Source: Methanosphaera sp.
GTDB lineage: Archaea; Methanobacteriota; Methanobacteria; Methanobacteriales; Methanobacteriaceae
Direction: 5' to 3'
NCBI GenBank assembly: GCA_021199865.1
Contig: JAJQHG010000134.1
Span: 1-17,151 of the forward strand
Length of the DNA stretch: 17,151 nt
Shown here in pieces: positions 14,986 to 17,151 of this stretch. The notes under the pieces were generated by a model. The model saw nothing but the letters and a program-made list of their open reading frames with translations. It had not been told where the DNA came from and searched no databases. The translations under genes and the position numbers were made by a program. How positions within the stretch are numbered: the first letter of the stretch is position 1; each line of letters starts with the position of its first letter.

Positions 14986-15390
14986 TTATACTTGTGGTGC
15001 TTTAACAGCCACATCTTGTAAATCCTCGGGTGCCTGGATAGTTATTGTACCAGTCGATGAATCCATTACAATTTGTCCTTCATCCATTACCCGCGTATGA
15101 ACCGCTATAGAACCATCTCTTATATCATCTGAATAATCTACTCCATTTACTGTTACATGTTGAAGACCATCAAGTGGTAACAAGTAATACTCCGAGTCTC
15201 CACTAGATGATACTGGTTTTGCCGATATTTGATCTTCACTATAATTATCTGGTGTATCTGTTGATTGTTGACTTAGAACCACTAATAAGAAGATCATAAT
15301 TGTAAATATCACATCTAAGAGAGGGATAATATTCACGTTTGGTGAGTCCTTTTTTAGTCTATCCTTATATCTTTTAGTATCTATACTCAT
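14986..15390 (-). CDS. ExbD/TolR-like protein (DUF2149 type)
   Basis: A 134-residue single-span membrane protein. After a charged cytoplasmic start (KRYKDRLKKDSPN) comes NIIPLLDVIFTIMIFLLVVL, the ExbD/TolR transmembrane helix with its proton-carrying Asp (D26). The rest is an external, Ser/Asp-rich beta domain of about 90 residues. The start is ATG 15390, 6 bases after AGGTG; the in-frame GTG at 15399 is part of that site and the site overlaps the ExbB-like stop codon. This fits a two-gene proton-channel unit. I recall the family as DUF2149, which is found with MotA/TolQ/ExbB genes in methanogens. The external partner is unknown. Confidence 0.8.
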   Translation of the reverse strand: MSIDTKRYKDRLKKDSPNVNIIPLLDVIFTIMIFLLVVLSQQSTDTPDNYSEDQISAKPVSSSGDSEYYLLPLDGLQHVTVNGVDYSDDIRDGSIAVHTRVMDEGQIVMDSSTGTITIQAPEDLQDVAVKAPQV

Positions 15391-15399
15391 ATAACTCAC

Positions 15400-16242
15400 C
15401 TACTGTTTTAGTTTACTTTCAACAATTCTATTAGAGGTATCCGAATTTTCTCTAATAATTGTCTTAATACCTTTTTCTAACATGTTTGGCTTGATATATA
15501 CCTTAAGATTTGCTTGGTCATCATTAATTTCTTTAACATTAATTATACCTGATGAGTCTTTAAGTGCTTGGATAATTGTTTCTTTATCATCCTCTACCCA
15601 TATCTTCATTTCACCAGTACGCCAGTTACTCATATTCTTTGCAATCTCAATATTATCTAACTGTTCTTCTATCATTGATTGAATATGATTATACAGTGGT
15701 AACAATACAATAGCCACAGCTAATCCAAATATTGTTGTGATAATTGCTATATAGATACCATTAGCCATAAGAGTTATATCTGTATTCATTCCTAAGTCCT
15801 GGAATGTATAGTATAATCCTAGTACTGTACCAATTAATCCTATTAGAGGAGCAACCTCAATAATGGTGTTAAGTGTAGATAATCCACTCATCATCTTACT
15901 CATCTCAACAATGAATACTTGCTCCATATTATCTTCTACTTCTGATTTACTTCTATAACCAATCTTAAGTGCTTCAGAAATAATACGACTAGTGGGTGTC
16001 TTATAGTTACCAATTGCCCTTAATGCTTCTAGGGATCCTCCATGAGCCATAGATTCATTAACTATTATCATTAATTCTGATAACTCTACTTGTGATGCTC
16101 TTCTTAGGTATATTAATTTGTCTATAGCAAGAAATGCACCATATATTCCTATTAATGTTAATAGGTATACTATAATTCCACCACTTTGAAACATGTTGAG
16201 TACATCATTGAGTGTTGAAGTAATAATTTCAGTAATTCCCAT
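15400..16242 (-). CDS. MotA/TolQ/ExbB-family proton channel protein
   Basis: An inner-membrane proton-channel subunit of 280 residues. Three membrane segments are predicted: about 22-45, 126-150 and 160-183. The second contains APLIGLIGTVLGLYYTF, the hallmark of TolQ/ExbB, and the cytoplasmic loop between the first two segments is about 80 residues. After segment three comes a soluble tail (about 205-280) that is longer than in bacterial ExbB and looks like an additional small alpha/beta domain. ATG 16242 follows AGGAG by 9 bases. It overlaps in regulation with the ExbD-like gene (stop within its SD). Bacterial homologues use the proton gradient to energise an envelope partner. In some methanogens similar pairs sit near cobN-type chelatase genes, but none is here. 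Confidence 0.88.
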   Translation of the reverse strand: MGITEIITSTLNDVLNMFQSGGIIVYLLTLIGIYGAFLAIDKLIYLRRASQVELSELMIIVNESMAHGGSLEALRAIGNYKTPTSRIISEALKIGYRSKSEVEDNMEQVFIVEMSKMMSGLSTLNTIIEVAPLIGLIGTVLGLYYTFQDLGMNTDITLMANGIYIAIITTIFGLAVAIVLLPLYNHIQSMIEEQLDNIEIAKNMSNWRTGEMKIWVEDDKETIIQALKDSSGIINVKEINDDQANLKVYIKPNMLEKGIKTIIRENSDTSNRIVESKLKQ

Positions 16243-16320
16243 GTTTCTATACTCCTATAAATTGTGTTATATGTATCTTTAAATTATGTTCCATTTTTAT
16301 GAGGTCATAATTTTTAAATA

Positions 16321-16333
16321 TTATATAAATATC
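16321..16333 (-). promoter_or_regulatory. TATA-like box of the ExbB-ExbD-purO operon
   Basis: GATATTTATATAA on the - strand in the 172-bp gap upstream of ATG 16242; expected start near 16300, with a leader of about 58 bases that includes AGGAG. Confidence 0.45.
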
Positions 16334-16414
16334 TTTTTTTATTATTATATAATTTATTCGTATAATCTTGTTTATTCTGTGCATAAGTTAATAAAATAGT
16401 ACTTTTTGTGTTAT

Positions 16415-17059
16415 CTAATTAATATTGTTTCTTTCTTTCAGGATATTTTGGAATGTTTTCCAGGTTTTACGTATTATTGGTGGATAATTATCATCATCTA
16501 TACTTTTTAGGTAGTTTATTGTTTTTTCATCACTTGGATAACCTGAGCCTACATCACCATATTCACTTTGTATGATTGCTATTTGTTTGTCTCGTTCTAC
16601 TTTAGCTATTATTGATGCTGCACTAACAATCTCATATGTATCATCAGCTTTATGTTCTGTTATTATTTCTATGTCTGGATTTACTTCTTGGAGTATGTCA
16701 TGGAAGCGTTTTTCATCTACATCTATACAGTCTACATAGCAGATGTCAGGGTTTACTTCCTTAATTATTTCTTTCATGGCATTAGTTTCTATTTCATTCA
16801 GATTCATGTTGTTATTTCTTAGTTGATCAATTTTTTCTGGTGGTATTATCACTGTTTTAAATTGTGTTGTTTTTTTAAGTTTCCTGGATAGTACTGTTCT
16901 TGTCTTGGAGGTTACTTTCTTAGAGTCTTTTACTCCCATTCTTTTTAGGTGGTGTATTTTTCTCTTTTCCATAGCTATAGCACCTACTACTAGTGGTCCT
17001 ATCACTGATCCTCTGCCTGCTTCATCTATTCCTAGTACTATTCTTTTATCTTGTTGCAT
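16415..17059 (-). CDS. rnhB: Ribonuclease HII
   Basis: RNase HII cuts RNA in RNA/DNA hybrids and removes single ribonucleotides from DNA. The 214-residue product has the N-terminal motif LGIDEAGRGSVIGPLVVGA (D12, E13 metal ligands; Ser replaces the more usual Pro after GRG), YVDCIDV (D110) and EHKADDTYEIVSAASIIAKVERD (D139). All four acidic metal ligands are present. The start is ATG 17059 rather than the GTG codon two before it; the upstream bases GAAGTG are only a weak ribosome-binding site. It stands alone, 172 bp upstream of the ExbB-like gene. Length is normal for archaeal RNase HII. Confidence 0.95.
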   Translation of the reverse strand: MQQDKRIVLGIDEAGRGSVIGPLVVGAIAMEKRKIHHLKRMGVKDSKKVTSKTRTVLSRKLKKTTQFKTVIIPPEKIDQLRNNNMNLNEIETNAMKEIIKEVNPDICYVDCIDVDEKRFHDILQEVNPDIEIITEHKADDTYEIVSAASIIAKVERDKQIAIIQSEYGDVGSGYPSDEKTINYLKSIDDDNYPPIIRKTWKTFQNILKERNNIN

Positions 17060-17082
17060 AAACACACACTTCTACTATTATT

Positions 17083-17107
17083 GATAATCATTTTGTATAA
17101 TGATTAA
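17083..17107. repeat. Inverted repeat in the rnhB leader region
   Basis: TAATCATT and AATGATTA form a perfect 8-bp inverted repeat separated by 6 bases, about 25-45 bases before the rnhB start. The right half (AATGATTAATT, 17099-17109) recurs directly at 17140-17150. It could be an operator near the transcript start; chance is possible in this AT-rich DNA. Confidence 0.4.
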
Positions 17108-17151
17108 TTTTTTATAAAAATATAAATATTATATTGAACAATGATTAATTA

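Noticed and set aside
16243..16414. tRNA or small RNA gene in the rnhB/ExbB gap
   Set aside because: No T-loop, anticodon stem or other RNA structure could be recognised; the gap is AT-rich with TATA-like elements only.

Overview
The window looks like chromosome from a very AT-rich, hydrogenotrophic or methylotrophic methanogenic archaeon of the order Methanobacteriales. Methanosphaera fits best and Methanobrevibacter is the alternative. The reasons are the archaeal GatD/GatE amidotransferase, the coenzyme F420 genes cofE and cofD, the archaeal IMP cyclohydrolase PurO, the archaeal-type GTP cyclohydrolase III, a methanogenesis-marker-9-type protein, TATA-like promoters, and U-tract terminators without hairpins. 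The genus is inferred from recalled family sequences; no search was run.

Layout. Positions 1-653 hold the 3' end of a C5-cytosine DNA methyltransferase on the + strand. Every other gene is on the - strand. Facing the methyltransferase tail to tail is a Bsp6I-like restriction endonuclease gene (659-1215) broken by a one-base frameshift near 884. A compact block then runs gatD-gatE-trxB-small ORF-AAA ATPase (transcribed from 6925 down to 1438), with stop codons overlapping the next Shine-Dalgarno site and an unusual concentration of TTG starts. An AT-rich spacer (6926-7442) carries about three 42-bp tandem repeats. Next come a universal stress protein (7443-7910), hemA (8097-9296), a precorrin-2 dehydrogenase (9524-10156), a twice-repeated Cys-motif marker protein (10204-10686), a Dus-like TIM barrel (10811-11542) and GTP cyclohydrolase III (11679-12428). 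Then follow cofD and cofE (12499-14169), purO, an ExbD-like protein and an ExbB/TolQ-like protein (14360-16242), and RNase HII (16415-17059).

How the genes fit together. HemA and the precorrin-2 dehydrogenase feed the tetrapyrrole pathway towards sirohydrochlorin, the precursor of coenzyme F430, B12 and siroheme. GTP cyclohydrolase III makes the first intermediate for the deazaflavin of F420, and CofD and CofE finish F420, so the middle of the window is a methanogen cofactor region. GatD and GatE make Gln-tRNA(Gln) by amidation. PurO closes the purine ring. The ExbB/ExbD-like pair is an envelope proton-channel module with no visible partner.

The most notable items are the frameshifted endonuclease beside an apparently intact methyltransferase tail, the duplicated eight-cysteine marker protein with a UBA-like tail, the archaeal ExbB/ExbD pair, and the TTG-start, stop-overlapping-SD arrangement of the gatDE operon. 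I did not find a clear new defence or mobile system. No tRNA, rRNA, CRISPR array or insertion sequence was recognised.
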